Origin: Providencia rettgeri
Lineage (GTDB): Bacteria > Pseudomonadota > Gammaproteobacteria > Enterobacterales > Enterobacteriaceae
Direction of reading: 5' to 3'
DNA: 64,000 bases
Assembly: GCA_900455085.1 (NCBI GenBank)
Contig: UGTZ01000001.1
Span: 4,461,501-4,525,500 of the forward strand
The notes beneath the pieces were generated by a model that saw only the letters and a list, made by a program, of their open reading frames with translations, was not told the DNA's origin and did not search any database. This document shows, in pieces, positions 9,854 through 20,972 of this stretch. Every line of letters starts with the position of its first letter. Within the stretch, counting starts at the first letter, position 1. Both the position numbers and the translations under genes were made by a program.

Positions 9854-11134
9854 TTATTGCTCTCTCGGGGGTAAATAGGGTTGTAACAGTTTTAATAATC
9901 GTTGAAGAGCGCCTTGGTTCTCATGAAGAACCTCAGCGGCATGGCGCCCATAATATAACCGGTAATCTTCATCAGAAAGTAAACTTGTCACGGCTTGAGC
10001 CATTGATTCACTGTCTGTCACCGTAATTAAGCCATCTGCTTGAGTTAGTTTTCCACAAATATCTTTGAAATTAAATGTGTGAGGCCCCATTAACACAGGT
10101 AGCGCATGAGCTGCCGCTTCGAGCGGGTTATGCCCTCCAGTTTCTACCAAGCTTCCCCCGACAAAAGCAATGTCTGCAATTCCATATAACAGCATCAGTT
10201 CACCCATGGTATCACCAATCACCACTTGAACATCTGCGGAAGGAATCGTATTCGCACTGCGACGAATAAAGGTTAAACCGGCTTTTTGAGTTAGTTCTTC
10301 TGCTTTGGCAAAGCGTTCTGGATGACGAGGGACTAAAATTAACAATAAATCAGGAAAACCAGATAATAATTTTTGATGTGTTTCTAAGACAATCGCTTCT
10401 TCACCCTCGTGAGTGCTGGTCGCTATCCAGACTGGGCGATGCGCCGCCCATTGGCGGCGTAAAGTTATTGCTCTGACAGCTAATTCAGGCGTCACAGAGA
10501 TATCAAACTTCAGGCTCCCCGTGACACTCAATTGCATTCGCCGCAACCCTAATTGAACGAAACGTTCACCATCTTCCTGATGCTGTGCTGCGACCATGGT
10601 GACATTACGAAGCATTCGTTTCACAAAGCTGCCTAGCTTTTGATACCCTGCAGCAGAGCGCTCAGAAAGTCTTGCATTTGCAATAACCAATGGAATTTTA
10701 CGTTTATGCAACTGGTTAATCATATTTGGCCATAGCTCAGTTTCCATTATGATCACAAGTTTTGGGTCGACTTGTTTCAGGAAGCGGTGCATTGAGCCAG
10801 GAAGGTCATAAGGTAAATAAACGTGGTCGACATCATCACCAAATGCAGAAAGAACACGCTCTGAACCCGTTGGTGTCATCGTGGTTACTGTAATTGGTAA
10901 AGACGGATAATGATGGCGAAGTGCGCGGACTAGTGGAACGGCTGCGAGGGTTTCCCCGACAGAAACTGAATGTAATAAAATACCTTGAGGTTTTACTTTT
11001 CCCGCACAAAAGCCATATCGTTCACCCCAGCGTTTACGATAGGCAGGCGCTTTACGGCTGCGCAGCAATAAGCGAACCCATATAAATGGTTGGATAAGAT
11101 AAAGAAGTACCTGATATAGACGCAGCAATAACAT
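9854..11134 (-). CDS. waaA: 3-deoxy-D-manno-octulosonic acid (Kdo) transferase
   Basis: This GT30 enzyme adds two Kdo residues to lipid IVA at the inner membrane. The N-terminal hydrophobic anchor (residues 2-22) precedes the RKAPAYRKRWGERYGF block and the acceptor-activating Glu61 in VGETLAAVP. The C-terminal domain contains GDTMGELMLLYGIAD and GGHNPLEAAAHALP. An open frame begins with TTG at 11155; the ATG at 11134 gives 426 residues and aligns with E. coli WaaA (425). It is divergent from coaD, whereas in E. coli waaA and coaD are co-transcribed. Confidence 0.95.
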   Translation of the reverse strand: MLLLRLYQVLLYLIQPFIWVRLLLRSRKAPAYRKRWGERYGFCAGKVKPQGILLHSVSVGETLAAVPLVRALRHHYPSLPITVTTMTPTGSERVLSAFGDDVDHVYLPYDLPGSMHRFLKQVDPKLVIIMETELWPNMINQLHKRKIPLVIANARLSERSAAGYQKLGSFVKRMLRNVTMVAAQHQEDGERFVQLGLRRMQLSVTGSLKFDISVTPELAVRAITLRRQWAAHRPVWIATSTHEGEEAIVLETHQKLLSGFPDLLLILVPRHPERFAKAEELTQKAGLTFIRRSANTIPSADVQVVIGDTMGELMLLYGIADIAFVGGSLVETGGHNPLEAAAHALPVLMGPHTFNFKDICGKLTQADGLITVTDSESMAQAVTSLLSDEDYRLYYGRHAAEVLHENQGALQRLLKLLQPYLPPREQ

Positions 11135-11237
11135 TCGATCTGATTCACTTACCAAAATTGGCGCTATCTTACCATAAAGCGCAAATAAAAGTGTGTAGAA
11201 TATGCACCTAAAAATAGCAGTAAAATCTCATCTACAG

Positions 11238-11266
11238 TTGCAACCCTACTAGATAGCCGATAATGT
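11238..11266 (+). promoter_or_regulatory. Probable sigma-70 promoter of coaD
   Basis: TTGCAA (11238-11243) and TAATGT (11261-11266) are separated by 17 bases, upstream of coaD in the waaA-coaD divergent gap. It is a good but not perfect match to the consensus. Confidence 0.45.
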
Positions 11267-11301
11267 TAACGCTTATTCATGCTATTTTTTCGAATAGATA
11301 A

Positions 11302-11812
<511 letters not shown>

Positions 11813-11822
11813 CAAGGTTTCG

Positions 11823-12632
11823 CTATTTTTGACATTGCGGACAAAAGAAGGTACTACGTTGCCCCTGTTTAATGTTTTCTATTGGCGTACCACACATTGA
11901 GCAGGGTTCACCTTTTTTTCCATAGACAAACAATTCTTGGGCAAAGTAACCCGGTTTACCATCCGACTGTAAAAAATCTTTCAGTGTCGTACCGCCTTGT
12001 TCAATAGAGCGCTGTAACACCTTTTTGATCTGCAACACTAGTTCAGTAATTTCAGCTAACGTTAAGGTATTTGTGATTTTTTCAGGTGATATTTTTGTCG
12101 CAAATAATGCTTCGTTAGCATAAATATTGCCTACACCAACAACGACTTTGTTATCCATTAACCATGGCTTAATTGCCACTTTTTTCTTTTGCGCTAATTC
12201 ATAAAGATATTGCGGGTTAAAGGCGTCTGATAATGGCTCAGGCCCTAAGTGTGCAAGTACCGAACTGTTTTCTAAATCATCACACCAGAGCCAAGCGCCA
12301 AACCGGCGAGGATCCGTATAGCGTAATACCTTGCCATCTCGCATAACTAAATCCACGTGGTCATGTTTTTCTTCAGGCAATTCTTCGGTCAGAATACGCA
12401 CACTACCAGACATTCCCAAGTGAACAATAATCCAGCCTTTTTGCAACTCAATCAGCAAATACTTAGCGCGACGTTGAACACTCAAAACCGCTTCATCTGA
12501 TAAACTTTTAATTTGTTCACTAACTGGCCAACGTAAACGACCGTTACGTACAATGGCGTAAGAGATTGTATTACCGACTAAATGTGGCTCTATTCCACGA
12601 CGACTGGTCTCAACTTCTGGTAGTTCTGGCAT
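11823..12632 (-). CDS. mutM: Formamidopyrimidine-DNA glycosylase
   Basis: This 269-residue Fpg removes 8-oxoguanine and formamidopyrimidines and nicks the resulting abasic site. Pro2 and Glu3 in [13 protein letters not shown] form the catalytic N-terminus, and Lys57 lies in RRAKYLL. The helix-two-turn-helix region reads [12 protein letters not shown], and a four-cysteine zinc finger (CSMCG...CPQC) closes the protein. It is convergent with coaD, with 10 bases between the genes. In E. coli mutM follows rpmG; here seven LPS core genes lie between them. Confidence 0.97.
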   Translation of the reverse strand: MPELPEVETSRRGIEPHLVGNTISYAIVRNGRLRWPVSEQIKSLSDEAVLSVQRRAKYLLIELQKGWIIVHLGMSGSVRILTEELPEEKHDHVDLVMRDGKVLRYTDPRRFGAWLWCDDLENSSVLAHLGPEPLSDAFNPQYLYELAQKKKVAIKPWLMDNKVVVGVGNIYANEALFATKISPEKITNTLTLAEITELVLQIKKVLQRSIEQGGTTLKDFLQSDGKPGYFAQELFVYGKKGEPCSMCGTPIENIKQGQRSTFFCPQCQK

Positions 12633-12653
12633 ATATAAACTCGCATTTTTCGC

Positions 12654-13799
12654 TTAGGGATACCATTTCGCAATTACCCCCATGAGCTCATCTTTGACAA
12701 TTTCCCAAGTGAAATTATCATAAGCATGTTTTTTAGCATGGTAAGCTATTTCTTGACTATTTGGGTGATTTAACGCGCTAGTAATATCCTCCGCCATACT
12801 CAAAGGCGAAAGTGGCTCCCTGAAAATAAACCCAGTTTTATTATGGGAAATAAACTCTACCATTGCTCCTCGCTGGCTCGCTATCACAGGCCGACCCGAA
12901 GCCATCGCCTCTAATGCAACCATACAAAATGGCTCTGGAGCGATGGAAGGTACAGCAATCACATCCGCAAGAGAATAATAGTGCCGAATTTTTTCAGGAT
13001 GAACACCACCTAAGAAAATACACTGCTCACCCAAATTTTTTGCATAATCTTTTACTTCGTCTTGATATTGCGCTAGTTCACCTTTTAATGCAGCATTTGG
13101 GTCACCTACAATGACGAGCTTATAACGAGGGTCTTCTTTAAAGAAAGTCTCGCACGCCTGCATTAATTCAAGTAATCCTTTATCTCTAGCGATCCGGCCA
13201 GCGAATAAAACTATTTTATCTTCTGCTGTTAGCCCAAAATCCTCACGCTTGACCTCAGGTGGCTGAGCATAAATTTCACCATCAAACCCATTACGAACAA
13301 CTTCAATAAGCGCATTTGGTAAACGTTCTCTGTACCAATTTTTCATAAAATGGCTTGGCACAATGATTTTTATGTCTTCAGGGACATCTTTAGGCTCGTA
13401 CAAATTATGCATGTGTAACACAACATTATTATGTCCTTCTTTCTTAATTATTTTTTTGAAGGATTTAATATGATTGTGAACAAAAATAACACTTTTATTC
13501 GGGTTTGGCGAAAATTGATGTTTAATTTTGACAATTCTATCTGCATAAGAATATGGGTCTAACCTTGTCCATTTCTTAAATAGTCTTGTATACACTTTTC
13601 CAAACTTAATACGCTCAATTTCACAATACTCATTAACAACAGAATGAGCGCTATATCCATCATTTCGTATACAAACGATTCGGTTTTCAATGTCTAATCG
13701 TTTAGCGACATTGTACATCCACGATTCAATTGCAGCCGCACTTTTAGGAGGTATAGAAAATATAGGTGAAACTGTTAAGACAATCTTATTAATCATCAT
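12654..13799 (-). CDS. Glycosyltransferase family 4, probable LPS outer-core enzyme
   Basis: This retaining GT-B glycosyltransferase of about 381 residues ends an LPS core operon. It shows the donor-binding region LFAGRIARDKGLLELMQAC and the EX7E motif EPFCMVALE in the C-terminal half. The open frame extends to 13829, but the ATG at 13799, just after the stop of the upstream GT8 gene, gives MMINKIVLTVSPIFS and fits a tight operon. The ribosome site is weak and A-rich. Donor and acceptor sugars are unknown. No signal peptide is present; it should act at the cytoplasmic face of the inner membrane. Confidence 0.8.
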   Translation of the reverse strand: MMINKIVLTVSPIFSIPPKSAAAIESWMYNVAKRLDIENRIVCIRNDGYSAHSVVNEYCEIERIKFGKVYTRLFKKWTRLDPYSYADRIVKIKHQFSPNPNKSVIFVHNHIKSFKKIIKKEGHNNVVLHMHNLYEPKDVPEDIKIIVPSHFMKNWYRERLPNALIEVVRNGFDGEIYAQPPEVKREDFGLTAEDKIVLFAGRIARDKGLLELMQACETFFKEDPRYKLVIVGDPNAALKGELAQYQDEVKDYAKNLGEQCIFLGGVHPEKIRHYYSLADVIAVPSIAPEPFCMVALEAMASGRPVIASQRGAMVEFISHNKTGFIFREPLSPLSMAEDITSALNHPNSQEIAYHAKKHAYDNFTWEIVKDELMGVIAKWYP

Positions 13800-13800
13800 A

Positions 13801-14818
13801 TTATTTTCTTTTTTTTGTATGTTTTTCAAACAAGTAATATATGCCTGACAAAATACCTGATAAATAAGAGCCTTGCTTTAATAAGTGCTTGTACTCTTTT
13901 TTCCTTTCAGCAAATTTAGTGGCACACTTTAAATCATCCTTTGTCCAAGGTGATTGTGCTAATGCTTTATAAAAAGGCTGAGAAGAAGGATAGTTCGCCC
14001 ATTTATGCCAAGGCTTACTCACCCCCGTGTAATGAATTAAAACTGTTTCAGGTGTAATAATGGTTTGATATTTTTGATGAGTTCGGTCATACAGTTCATT
14101 TTTTAGTGTATAAACCGTATTAAATTTCTGATTAAGTAATATCAGGTCATTCCTTAAAATAAGGTTTAACACATCTTGATCTGGGTACTTAAATCGTTGT
14201 TTCGCATTTTCTGCAGATAACAATTCGAAACATTGCTGAGTAACTCGTTTTTCGTGCCATTTTTTTAAGTTCACAAACATAACACCCGAGTTAAAATAGG
14301 TCTCAGCTAACTTTGGAGTGTGAAGCCGTGTCTCACTTTTTGTTCTTACACCGATGTCATCGGCAATAACACCACAAACTTTATCTTTAATTAAATCAGC
14401 CGCCAAATTCAATTGGCCATTACAGATAACATCCGCATCCAAATATAGAGCAACATCATAATCTTTCGAGAGATAGTCTAAAGCAACTAACCGAAAATAC
14501 ATTGCTGAAGACCAAATATCAGAAGCTGGCAATGTTTTTAGTAATTGATTATCCAATTCATAAATATGAAATTCAGCTGGAAACTGATGAGAAATAACCT
14601 TCAGCTTCTCTAAAAAGCTAGGGCTGACTTTATCTAAAAAATAATGAAATCTGAAGAGCGTATTTGGGTTATTAATAAGTAAAGAGACCGCTGAAACACC
14701 AGCACCAAAACTGATAGTTTTCATCCGAACCATAAATAACATCAAGACATGGTAATGAGGAATTACTCGTATTAGCCCCCTCATTTAGTAGGTATTTATT
14801 TGTTATCAGGTTATTCAT
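13801..14818 (-). CDS. LPS core glycosyltransferase, family GT8, with apparent frameshift
   Basis: The restored 338-residue protein starts at the ATG at 14818, inside the end of waaL (overlap ATGAATAA). The N-terminus reads LDVIYGSDENYQF and, after a one-base skip in the T4 run (A4 at 14707-14710 on the + strand), continues as GAGVSAVSLLINNP. Without the skip the frame misses this conserved start and begins only at an internal codon (14784). The DxD donor/metal motif is YLDADVICNG. The C-terminus has the GT8 blocks YPDQDVLNL and HYTGVSKPWHKWANYP, shared with the other GT8 protein of the operon. It likely adds hexose to the outer core; the exact sugar is unknown. Confidence 0.8.
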
Positions 14819-16049
14819 GGCACACTCTTTTCTGCTTAGTTGAACTATGTCCCATCATGGCGATTAAAAAACCTAAAAGAATACCTAAAGGCTTAAGGTC
14901 CACTTGTTCAAACATCCCACGAACGAGATAGAAACTAATAAGGCTTAACAGCAATGCAATGAAGGCAAAGTAAATTTCCGGTTCATTAGTCCTATTTTTT
15001 ATCCCTTTCATTGAGGAATAGCACATTGACAAAAATACTGCACTAAATATCACTAGCCCAGCAATACCCGCACCAAACCAAATATAAAGCCAAATATTAT
15101 GGGGCCCAATAGAATATCTAGCGATCCATTTAGGGTGATGTTTAACTACACTGTTGTATTTCTCATGATATATTTTATCACCAACCCCATAGCCAATTAT
15201 AGGATTTTCCAGTATAAGCTCAAAAGCGGTTCCTTGCGTACCATTAGTATAACGGTGAGAGCTATCTGTCTGCTCTAGCTTATAAAACAGTTTATTACTT
15301 GTATCGGGATAAATTAGTTTAATTGAAATAAGTGAAATTACCGAAAGGCATAATACAACTCCAATTAGCTTCCAAGGACGTTTAAAACACAAAAATAATA
15401 ACCCCGCGACTGCGGCTGCAACCCATGCCCCTCGAGCTAACGTTCCAAGTAAAACAAACAGAAATACAATACTTAAAATATAGAAATAAATAAGTCTAGA
15501 TTTAGGCAATAAATACCAAAGAATAGGAAGTATTGGAAAGAAGAAAACTAACGCATCCGAAACATGCCTAAAATCATAGGTAGTAAACGGTAAGATACCC
15601 TGCTGATAGGCTATATAGTAGCGGTATAACTCAACAAGTAAAACTAAGGCTAACGATACAGTAAAACTCGTTAATAATAGTTTTGAAATCTCTTTTAGGC
15701 TTTCTCTATATAAAATAATTGGCAATAAAAGTGATAAACTTAGTATTCCATAATTCAATAAATTATTGTTAATAGTTTTAATAGATACACTTAATATATT
15801 TGAATAAGATGTTGATACGTAAAGAAAAATAGAAAAAACAATAACTAAATATAAAAGTTTATTATTTAATCTTTTTAGCACTTTTTTTGTATCTAAAGAC
15901 AGATAAACCAAAGATGTGGCTATCATCAAATAGAACAGAATATGCTTATATCTGGTTACATTTTCCACAAAAAAAAGAACAACAAAGATTAGCACCAAAG
16001 CTTTGTTATACTTTGAGAGAATACTTTCATTTCTATCTAAAAAAGACAT
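14811..16049 (-). CDS. waaL: O-antigen ligase (Wzy_C family)
   Basis: The 412-residue polytopic protein has about 12 membrane segments and a large periplasmic loop between about residues 255 and 320. The loop ends in SIGPHNIWLYIWFG, carrying the conserved His of WaaL/Wzy ligases, and an Arg in GTLARGAWVAA precedes it. The family joins undecaprenyl-linked O-antigen to the lipid A-core on the periplasmic side. It overlaps the following GT8 gene by 8 bases and sits 14 bases after the preceding one. A Wzy-type polymerase is a formal alternative, but the core-operon position favours ligase. Confidence 0.85.
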   Translation of the reverse strand: MSFLDRNESILSKYNKALVLIFVVLFFVENVTRYKHILFYLMIATSLVYLSLDTKKVLKRLNNKLLYLVIVFSIFLYVSTSYSNILSVSIKTINNNLLNYGILSLSLLLPIILYRESLKEISKLLLTSFTVSLALVLLVELYRYYIAYQQGILPFTTYDFRHVSDALVFFFPILPILWYLLPKSRLIYFYILSIVFLFVLLGTLARGAWVAAAVAGLLFLCFKRPWKLIGVVLCLSVISLISIKLIYPDTSNKLFYKLEQTDSSHRYTNGTQGTAFELILENPIIGYGVGDKIYHEKYNSVVKHHPKWIARYSIGPHNIWLYIWFGAGIAGLVIFSAVFLSMCYSSMKGIKNRTNEPEIYFAFIALLLSLISFYLVRGMFEQVDLKPLGILLGFLIAMMGHSSTKQKRVCHE

Positions 16050-16063
16050 AACTTGCCCAATTA

Positions 16064-17077
16064 TTATTTACTTAATTTAACCAAAAAATACTGAAGATTA
16101 TTTTTTATACCAGAGAGAATTTTTCCCTGATTAAACATATGCTTAGCACAATAGCGCAAATGATTACTGCTGTTAGCCTTCAGTAACGGAATGTCTTTCC
16201 AAGGTGATGCATTTTTTGCATTAATAAAGGGCTGAGCTGTTGGGTAATTAGCCCACTCATGCCAAGGCTTAGTTGGGCCAATATAATGAATCAATACAGT
16301 TTCAGGCGTTATTGGGTTCTCTTTTTTACCTTTTTGCAGCTCATAATTAATACTATATTGAGTGTTGTATTTGCCATCAAGGTAAATGACTTTCCCTGTT
16401 AATAGCATATTTAAGATATCTTGATCTAAATAGGATAATTTTGCTTTAACAACATCTTGAGAAAGTAAGTCCATTGCTTTCGTTGAGATATCAAATTTTG
16501 ACCAATTCACTAAATTTAAGACTAAAAAACCTGCATTAAAATATCCCGAAGCGATGCTCGGGATCCCTAACGCATCAGCTCTTTTTTGCCACCAAATGCT
16601 ATCCCTTTCTGGGACAACTGCAGCTATTTCATCATCTTTAAACGGAATATTTAACAGTGGCTGCAGCGTTCCTTGACACATAATATCTGCATCCATATAG
16701 ATCATTCTATCTAGCTGGTTTGAAAAGTAATCCGCAATAATAAACCTGAAATAAGTTGCATATGACCAATTTTTGGTACTTGGAAGCGATTTAAGCTGTT
16801 CACAGTCAACTAAATAAACTTTAATACTCGTCTTATATTGCTCTGCGAGCTGTTTAAATAATTTACTTTGCTCATCATCAAAGTAGTCAGTAAACACATG
16901 AAATGAAAAAGAGATATCAGGATTTGTTTTTAATAGAGAAGCAATCGAGATCCCACAACCATATAGAAAATTACGGTCAATCCCATAGGAAATATGTAAG
17001 CTATCATTATTAACAATAGCGTCTGGTGACGATAAATCAATTTGCTGTGTAACCGCATTTTCTTTATTGAAGAACAT
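16064..17077 (-). CDS. LPS core glycosyltransferase, family GT8 (WaaI/WaaO/WaaJ-like)
   Basis: The 337-residue protein is like the E. coli outer-core alpha-glucosyl/galactosyltransferases WaaO, WaaI and WaaJ. It has HISYGIDRNFLYGCGISIAS near the N-terminus and the DxD motif YMDADIMCQG. YLDQDILNMLLTGK and HYIGPTKPWHEWANYP lie in the C-terminal half. Intact and in line between waaP and waaL, it should extend the outer core from a UDP-sugar at the cytoplasmic membrane face. Donor and linkage cannot be inferred, so no symbol is given. Confidence 0.85.
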   Translation of the reverse strand: MFFNKENAVTQQIDLSSPDAIVNNDSLHISYGIDRNFLYGCGISIASLLKTNPDISFSFHVFTDYFDDEQSKLFKQLAEQYKTSIKVYLVDCEQLKSLPSTKNWSYATYFRFIIADYFSNQLDRMIYMDADIMCQGTLQPLLNIPFKDDEIAAVVPERDSIWWQKRADALGIPSIASGYFNAGFLVLNLVNWSKFDISTKAMDLLSQDVVKAKLSYLDQDILNMLLTGKVIYLDGKYNTQYSINYELQKGKKENPITPETVLIHYIGPTKPWHEWANYPTAQPFINAKNASPWKDIPLLKANSSNHLRYCAKHMFNQGKILSGIKNNLQYFLVKLSK

Positions 17078-17101
17078 TTATATCTCTCTTCTCTCTTTGA
17101 C

Positions 17102-17899
17102 TCACAATGACTTTCTAATTGTGCGTTCTTTAATTTGTGCAGCTTTGCTTTCCGCTTTAGCTATCAATGATGTTTCTTGGTGCAAAATAACTCGCAGCGA
17201 TAAGCCAAAATAGATTTTCATAAAACGAAGAATATCACGCTGAGTTAGCCCAATATTTAATGATGAGTAATATAAACCAATTAAATCTTTATTGCGCCAA
17301 CGGGTTGGAACAGAATTTCTGAGTTGTGCCCGATGTAAATCAATTACTGATATTTTTAACTGTTCTTCATTTTCCGTAAATGGCAAGTGCAGTAAAAAAT
17401 GGCAAATATAACAATCACGATGGTTAATACCGGTCGCGTGCATTTTACGCACCATCTTCGCAACACGACGAATAATCATTTGTTTGGTACTAAAAGTTGG
17501 CGGGTTATCTAGCCAATTTGCACAATAATCTTCCAAACTCACCGTCGGGGTCAGATCTTCAGTAATAATAAAGGAGTGACGACGAAGAGGGTTAATCCCT
17601 TTTTGCCCAAAAGCTCGACCATTCATCGTGTCAACTCCCACTTGAGTCAGTTGATGAATAGCATTCCACTCTCGATCAGCGCCTAATACCGGCAACCGAA
17701 AAGAAAATAGATTTTTAAGAACTTCCTTTAGTGTAGTCCCATAATGAATTTTTATAAAATAGCTGCGTCCCTCAAGTTCAAAACGCAGAGTTTTACGCGA
17801 TTCTAACGCACGAAAAACTTCACCTTGTAGCTTATCCACCTCGATAAATGGATCTTTATTCTTCCACAATTCACTAAAAGGGGGTTTTAACTCAATCAT
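17102..17899 (-). CDS. waaP: LPS core heptose(I) kinase
   Basis: This 265-residue kinase of the eukaryotic protein-kinase-like fold phosphorylates heptose I of the inner core, which is important for outer-membrane integrity. Lys50 in YFIKIHYG fits the ATP lysine, Asp162 in [10 protein letters not shown] is the catalytic base, and [10 protein letters not shown] supplies the metal-binding Asp. Length equals that of E. coli WaaP (265). It overlaps the end of waaG by 8 bases, in the waaQ-waaG-waaP order seen in other enterobacteria. Confidence 0.96.
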   Translation of the reverse strand: MIELKPPFSELWKNKDPFIEVDKLQGEVFRALESRKTLRFELEGRSYFIKIHYGTTLKEVLKNLFSFRLPVLGADREWNAIHQLTQVGVDTMNGRAFGQKGINPLRRHSFIITEDLTPTVSLEDYCANWLDNPPTFSTKQMIIRRVAKMVRKMHATGINHRDCYICHFLLHLPFTENEEQLKISVIDLHRAQLRNSVPTRWRNKDLIGLYYSSLNIGLTQRDILRFMKIYFGLSLRVILHQETSLIAKAESKAAQIKERTIRKSL

Positions 17900-19016
17900 T
17901 CGCTTCCCCTAAAATAATATCTGCGGCTTTTTCTGGTAAACTATATAAATCTTCTGTATCGGCAAAATATCGCGCATTACTTGCCCATTGTGCTAATTGA
18001 ACCGGATTTTTTAAACTATCTTCTAGAGCCAAGTTCAGAACCGTTTGCTCAAAGGGCTCATTTACCACAATACCGCATTTGGCTTGGCTAATAAATGAAG
18101 CATATCCACACACTTCTGTGACAATAATCGGTAAACCCGCGGTAATTGCCTCTAATAACACAATACCAGCAGCTTCTTGATAAGCCGGGTGCATTAATAT
18201 ATCGGCTGCAGCCATTAATTCTGCAATATCATTACGTCCACTAAAGAAAGAGACTTGTGAGCCGATTCCTAGCGTTTTCGCTAACTGTTGGTATTTCACT
18301 GGTTTATCTTGACCGACTACCATCAATAGCGTGTTTTTCTTAATATCATCGGGCAATGCCGCAATGGCTTTTATGGTCCGATCGACGCCTTTACGTTTGA
18401 AGTCAGAACCCACCTGCAATACTAAAAATGCAGATTCAGGTATTTGATTTTTTTCACGATAAACTTTTTTAGCATTCGCAACTTGCTTATCATACTTTCT
18501 ATCTTGGGCAATACCGGGAGGCAGCATATGAAAACGCACATCTTCAGTCCCATAATGCTCTTTAAAATGACTAATTTGATGTGGCGTTAACATGAGTAAT
18601 TGTGTCGGCTTTCCCACTGCAAAAACAGCTTTTTCAAATGCGGCATAGTGTTTGTAACGAGGCGTCAGCTTATAAAAAAAGCCTTTTTCTTCAGCGACTT
18701 TTTGTGCATAACAGACATCTGCTGCATAATAAATATCTAGTCTTGGCATTTTATTGAAACCAACTACCCGCTCAGCAGGATGCTGCTTTAAATGCGCCAA
18801 CACCCAGTCACAATATTGTGCGTTTCGCCCATGATTCGTTTTTGATGTCACCGGCACGATAATAATTTCAAAGCCGCTAGGCTTATCACCATCCCATGAT
18901 TGGGTATAGACACGTACGTGATGCCCACGTGATTGGCATTCCGTTGCAATACGTAGAAAATCCCGCTGTAACCCACCAAACGGAAAGTATTTATATAAGC
19001 AAAATGCCAGATTCAT
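17892..19016 (-). CDS. waaG: LPS core glucosyltransferase I
   Basis: This 374-residue GT4 enzyme (same length as E. coli WaaG) adds the first outer-core hexose to heptose II from UDP-glucose. The N-terminus [18 protein letters not shown] is the WaaG signature. The C-terminal domain contains the Arg/Lys donor site [11 protein letters not shown] and the EX7E motif EAAGIVLLE. It follows waaQ with only one base between stop and start, and overlaps waaP. Confidence 0.96.
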   Translation of the reverse strand: MNLAFCLYKYFPFGGLQRDFLRIATECQSRGHHVRVYTQSWDGDKPSGFEIIIVPVTSKTNHGRNAQYCDWVLAHLKQHPAERVVGFNKMPRLDIYYAADVCYAQKVAEEKGFFYKLTPRYKHYAAFEKAVFAVGKPTQLLMLTPHQISHFKEHYGTEDVRFHMLPPGIAQDRKYDKQVANAKKVYREKNQIPESAFLVLQVGSDFKRKGVDRTIKAIAALPDDIKKNTLLMVVGQDKPVKYQQLAKTLGIGSQVSFFSGRNDIAELMAAADILMHPAYQEAAGIVLLEAITAGLPIIVTEVCGYASFISQAKCGIVVNEPFEQTVLNLALEDSLKNPVQLAQWASNARYFADTEDLYSLPEKAADIILGEAND

Positions 19017-19017
19017 G

Positions 19018-20082
19018 TTAATACCTTGTCATCATAGAGCGAATATTCATCGGCAATATTTTCTCTGTGGCTTTAATTACATCGGATGCAGGGACAATAG
19101 ATAAATACTTTTTACTGCGGTCAAGTTCATCTCGCGGAGGCATAGGTTCATAGTCTCCGGCCCAGAATTGCACACTATTATCGCTCCAAGGCCGCCAAAA
19201 AATATGATTTGTCGCACCGAAAAGACACACAATTGGTGTTTTGACTGCAGCAGCAATGTGCATCGGTGCAGAATCAACACCGATGAATAGAGCTGCATGA
19301 GCAATCAGTGCGCCTAACTCTGGAAATGAAGTCTTTCCTGCAAGCTCAGTAACAGGCGTTGTTTGGCAACCATTTGCAATATCACTGATACATTCTAAAT
19401 CTTCTTTACTCGGTCCCGATGTTAAAACCACTTGATAACCACGAGACTGCAATGCATCAATGACGGCTGAAAACTTTTCATTATCCCAACACTTAAAAGC
19501 TTGGCGCGCTGTTGGTTGAATAACGACATAGCTGCTATGGACACCTAAGCTTAGTAACCTTTCATCAATATTTTTCCAATCCTGCTCTGAATAAGACATC
19601 GTTAGATGCGTTTTTAATTCTTTTATTTCTAACGGCTTGAGCACTGATAGGTTATTCAGAACAACGTGTTCGCCTTCAGGTTCTATCAAATGCGTAAAAC
19701 TATTACGCCAGTATTTAGAATCTCGATGGGTAAATTGATGGGAAATTTTTGTGTCAGCAGGAATAGCCCGAACTAATACACTCACCATCCACTGATCTGC
19801 AAGGTTAACAACTAAATCGTATTTATTTTTACGCAGCTTTAGCAGTAGCTTAATAAAATTACATGCTTTACTCAGCCCACTACTTTTTTTCCCCGCCATG
19901 CCGTACAAAGCGTTAATTTCAGCATTTTCAGAGAGAATGGGGATAGTATCCTGATAAAGCAAAACGTCAATTTCAGCATCAGGATATCGGTGTTTTAATG
20001 AGCTGATAACGGGTGTTGTCAGCAACATGTCCCCATGAAACCTCATCTTGATCACAAGAATTTTTTTAAACTGTTTTTTCAC
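19018..20082 (-). CDS. waaQ: LPS core heptosyltransferase III
   Basis: This 354-residue GT9 enzyme adds the branch heptose to heptose II of the inner core. It shows ILVIKMRFHGDMLLTTPVIS at the N-terminus, the donor block PTARQAFKCWDNEKF and the GT9 motif VDSAPMHIAAAVKTP. It is the first gene of a seven-gene minus-strand core operon ending with the GT4 gene. No JUMPstart/ops element was recognised in the 150 bases upstream, which are AT-rich. Confidence 0.95.
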   Translation of the reverse strand: MKKQFKKILVIKMRFHGDMLLTTPVISSLKHRYPDAEIDVLLYQDTIPILSENAEINALYGMAGKKSSGLSKACNFIKLLLKLRKNKYDLVVNLADQWMVSVLVRAIPADTKISHQFTHRDSKYWRNSFTHLIEPEGEHVVLNNLSVLKPLEIKELKTHLTMSYSEQDWKNIDERLLSLGVHSSYVVIQPTARQAFKCWDNEKFSAVIDALQSRGYQVVLTSGPSKEDLECISDIANGCQTTPVTELAGKTSFPELGALIAHAALFIGVDSAPMHIAAAVKTPIVCLFGATNHIFWRPWSDNSVQFWAGDYEPMPPRDELDRSKKYLSIVPASDVIKATEKILPMNIRSMMTRY

Positions 20083-20235
20083 CAGGCACTCTTAATCAAG
20101 TCTATATGTAAAAGACAATAGTCATTCGACAACAAATATCATTATTAATTCAATGAATACTCACTATGTTACTACTTTCATAATAATGGTCATAGCTTCG
20201 AATGCGCATATCCGCGACAACCCCAAATTTTAGGT

Positions 20236-20265
20236 AAAAAAAAACTCAGCCGAAGCTGAGTTTTT
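20236..20265 (-). terminator. Intrinsic terminator of rpmBG
   Basis: CTCAGC (20245-20250), loop CGAA, GCTGAG (20255-20260), flanked by an A-run on the left and T-run on the right, so it can work in both directions. It lies just after the rpmG stop and before the waaQ leader, isolating the ribosomal protein operon from the LPS operon. Confidence 0.85.
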
Positions 20266-20281
20266 AACGCAGAAAGCAAAA

Positions 20282-20452
<171 letters not shown>

Positions 20453-20460
20453 TTAGCTCC

Positions 20461-20718
<258 letters not shown>

Positions 20719-20897
20719 TCAGCTCGAGCTTTTTTGTTCTGGGTATGGCCGCCTCGTCAGGCTTAGGAGCCCATCTCAGCAAACTTTCATTGACTGAAAA
20801 AACCGTTGATACCTAAATAAAGATTTACTTTACTAAAACGTAAAAATTTACTGAGATAGGCCCTTCTCGCCAAACCCAAGATCCTTAAAGGTGGCGT

Positions 20898-20926
20898 AGT
20901 ATACGCTTTCCATCGTTTTCACTCAA
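20898..20926 (-). promoter_or_regulatory. Sigma-70 promoter of rpmBG
   Basis: On the minus strand TTGAGT (20926-20921) and TATACT (20903-20898) are exactly 17 bases apart. The bases after the -10 (ACGCCACC) are GC-rich, as in stringently controlled ribosomal promoters. The predicted leader to rpmB is about 190 bases. The rest of the 20698-20972 gap shows no gene. Confidence 0.75.
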
Positions 20927-20972
20927 GCCCAACACAAAGAAAGTTGTCATTTTTTAGGCAAAAAAATAATTT

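Noticed and set aside
20083..20235. JUMPstart/ops element expected before waaQ
   Set aside because: No GGCGGTAG-like ops core or JUMPstart sequence was found on the waaQ strand.
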